Assembly (NCBI GenBank): GCA_937872465.1
Contig: CALMSR010000055.1
Span: 1-64,000 of the forward strand
DNA: 64,000 bases
Direction of reading: 5' to 3'
Source of the DNA: an uncultured Paracoccaceae bacterium
GTDB taxonomy: Bacteria; Pseudomonadota; Alphaproteobacteria; Rhodobacterales; Rhodobacteraceae
Position numbers and translations under genes: made by a program
In this document: positions 62,867-64,000 of the stretch, in pieces
Numbering within the stretch: position 1 is the stretch's first letter
Layout of the letters: each line of letters opens with the position of its first letter
Notes under the pieces: generated by a model
Told to the model about the DNA's origin: nothing
Seen by the model: only the letters and a program-made list of their open reading frames with translations
The model's database searches: none

Positions 62867-63664
62867 GTGTCCAGATCATCCATGACGACGTCCCGGGACG
62901 GAACGCAGATTGCGTTTGAGTGCATCGGAACCGGTCCTGCGCTGATCCTCATCGAACCGGCCGGGCACTACCGGGGCCTCAGCGCCTTCGACGACCTGGT
63001 GCCACTTCTGACCGCGGACTTCACCGTCTGCCGCTACGATCGCCGCGGACGTGGGGAAAGCGGCGACACGCCACCTTACGCGCCGGACCGGGAGGTCGAG
63101 GATCTTGCGGCGCTGGTCGATGCCATCGGCGGGATCGTCTTTGCCTACGGCTATTCCTCTGGCGCGCTTCTGGCGCTTCACGCCGCCGCGCGGGGCGTTC
63201 CGTTTGGTGGTCTTGTCCTCATGGAGCCTCCATTGCAGGACGGTGCACAGGAGGGGCCTGATCCGCTGACGAGGGAACTGGCCGATCTGGTCCGCGCCGG
63301 CCGCAACGCGGATGCGGTGGCGCATTTCCACGCGGCCATCGGCGTGCCGGATGAAATGGTGGCGGGGATGCGAGGCACGGACCGTTGGACGCGAATGGTC
63401 GGCATCGCGCCGACCCTGGTCTACGATTGCTGTCTATCCGACGCGATGGGTCCGGATGTGCTTGCTGCCGTATCGGTGCCGACTCTGATCCTCGACAGTG
63501 AAGGAAGCAGTGACGACCTGACCGGGTCGGCTGCAACGGCCGCGCGTCTGATCCCCGGCGCTGGTCACAAGAGCCTGCCTGGCGAATGGCACGTTGTGGC
63601 ACCAGACCTGATCGCGCGCGAGATCAAGGCGCGCCTCACCCCCCTTGCGACGGCCGCTTCCTGA
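62867..63664 (+). CDS. Alpha/beta hydrolase
   Basis: 265 residues from GTG 62867 (GGAG 6 bases before it); ATG 62855 is an alternative but lies on the operator edge. Oxyanion strand IEPAGHYRG, nucleophile elbow region FAYGYSSGALLALHAA (GYSSG, the serine nucleophile), acid region PTLILDSEGSSDDLTG and a His near ATP-end PGEWHVVAPDLIA. Substrate unknown. First gene of a unit divergent from tetR. Confidence 0.88.
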   Translation: MSRSSMTTSRDGTQIAFECIGTGPALILIEPAGHYRGLSAFDDLVPLLTADFTVCRYDRRGRGESGDTPPYAPDREVEDLAALVDAIGGIVFAYGYSSGALLALHAAARGVPFGGLVLMEPPLQDGAQEGPDPLTRELADLVRAGRNADAVAHFHAAIGVPDEMVAGMRGTDRWTRMVGIAPTLVYDCCLSDAMGPDVLAAVSVPTLILDSEGSSDDLTGSAATAARLIPGAGHKSLPGEWHVVAPDLIAREIKARLTPLATAAS

Positions 63665-63695
63665 TGCCTACCACTGCGAAGCCGAGGCCAGGTCC

Positions 63696-64000
63696 ATGAA
63701 CGTTCTTGCCACGACACTTTCTCTTGTCGTCGGTGACCCCGTCGCGTCCGCCAGGTTCCTTGCGGCGCATTTCGGGTTCCGTGAAGTGCTAGCCTTTGAC
63801 GGCGGCGCGGCGGTCGAGCATCCGGGCGGCGGCCCGACACTCTTCTTCCTGCGCGAAGGGCTTGCCACGCTCGACCCCGCGCAGAGGCACGTGCTGGCGC
63901 AAGGTATCACCTTGGCCCTCACCGTCGCCGACATCGAAGCCGAGGTCGCAAGACTGCGATCGGACGGTGTCCAGCCAGCCTCTGACATCCGACAAGACGA
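63696..64000 (+). CDS. VOC family protein, partial at right edge
   Basis: 101 codons up to the window edge without a stop. MNVLATTLSLVVGDPVASAR, FLAAHFGFREVLAF, GPTLFFLREG and TLALTVADIEAEVARLRSDG match the glyoxalase/bleomycin-resistance fold. 31 bases after the hydrolase stop, so probably in its operon and under TetR. Confidence 0.85.
   Translation, partial: MNVLATTLSLVVGDPVASARFLAAHFGFREVLAFDGGAAVEHPGGGPTLFFLREGLATLDPAQRHVLAQGITLALTVADIEAEVARLRSDGVQPASDIRQD

Noticed and set aside
1..64000. CRISPR arrays
   Set aside because: No regularly spaced short repeats and no cas genes were seen.

Overview
The window is high-GC DNA with typical alphaproteobacterial content and looks most like Rhodobacterales (Rhodobacter/Paracoccus-type). 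That assignment is inferred from gene families and base composition, not from a marker gene. Most of it (about 1-50 kb) is a chromosomally borne integrative and conjugative element (ICE) of the trb/VirD2/TraG type. Its left end carries a large serine recombinase whose C-terminal codons run into a sequence identical to a tRNA 3' end (…CCCCCGCAACCA), which is the probable attachment site.

Layout of the ICE backbone. 0-10 kb holds recombinase, DUF932, a VOC protein, ParB-like, toprim primase-like, DUF2493, a membrane protein and DUF736. 22-26 kb holds a DUF6880-like protein, XRE, DUF2285, a frameshifted DUF6499-DUF2285 gene, an AlpA-like HTH and DUF2840. 26-32 kb holds traF, a lytic transglycosylase, a candidate oriT hairpin, the VirD2/DUF3363 relaxase, traG and CopG. 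40-50 kb holds trbBCDEJ, trbK, trbLFGI and DUF2274. The RepA and ParA genes that I remember between the HTH gene and DUF2840 in related elements are absent.

Defence cargo sits at three separate points of the backbone. (1) 10.4-22 kb: an SspABCD phosphorothioation operon (cysteine desulfurase, DUF4007, large ATPase, PP-loop sulfotransferase-like). Instead of sspE it is followed by an abutting pair, a protein with two GHKL ATPase modules and a response-regulator-like protein. A frameshifted gene with a McrA-type head domain and a GIY-YIG nuclease is divergent from it. This is the best candidate for an undescribed system. (2) 32.2-40.4 kb: a type I restriction-modification operon in the unusual order hsdR-hsdS-X-Y-hsdM, where X is a small PD-(D/E)xK protein and Y a DUF262/DUF1524 (GmrSD/SspE-like) protein. 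It is inserted between CopG and trbB. (3) 50.5-58.2 kb: a Gabija pair (gajA, gajB) next to a transposase remnant. Beyond it lies an oppositely oriented four-gene cassette (small partner, QueC-like PP-loop enzyme, XRE-ImmA metalloprotease, PIN nuclease) flanked by degenerate direct repeats. This cassette is a second candidate novel system.

The right 5 kb (59-64 kb) is a small stress/detoxification regulon: GST-cupin-LysE, an ASCH-HTH-GNAT fusion, TetR, an alpha/beta hydrolase and a VOC protein. Three copies of the operator GGTACT-N4-AGTACTT (one before GST, two between tetR and the hydrolase) tie the two divergent units to the TetR protein. The recombinase is cut by the left window edge and the VOC protein by the right edge. 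Two apparent frameshifts and one patch of GC-biased substitutions in trbE suggest either real decay or local sequence error.
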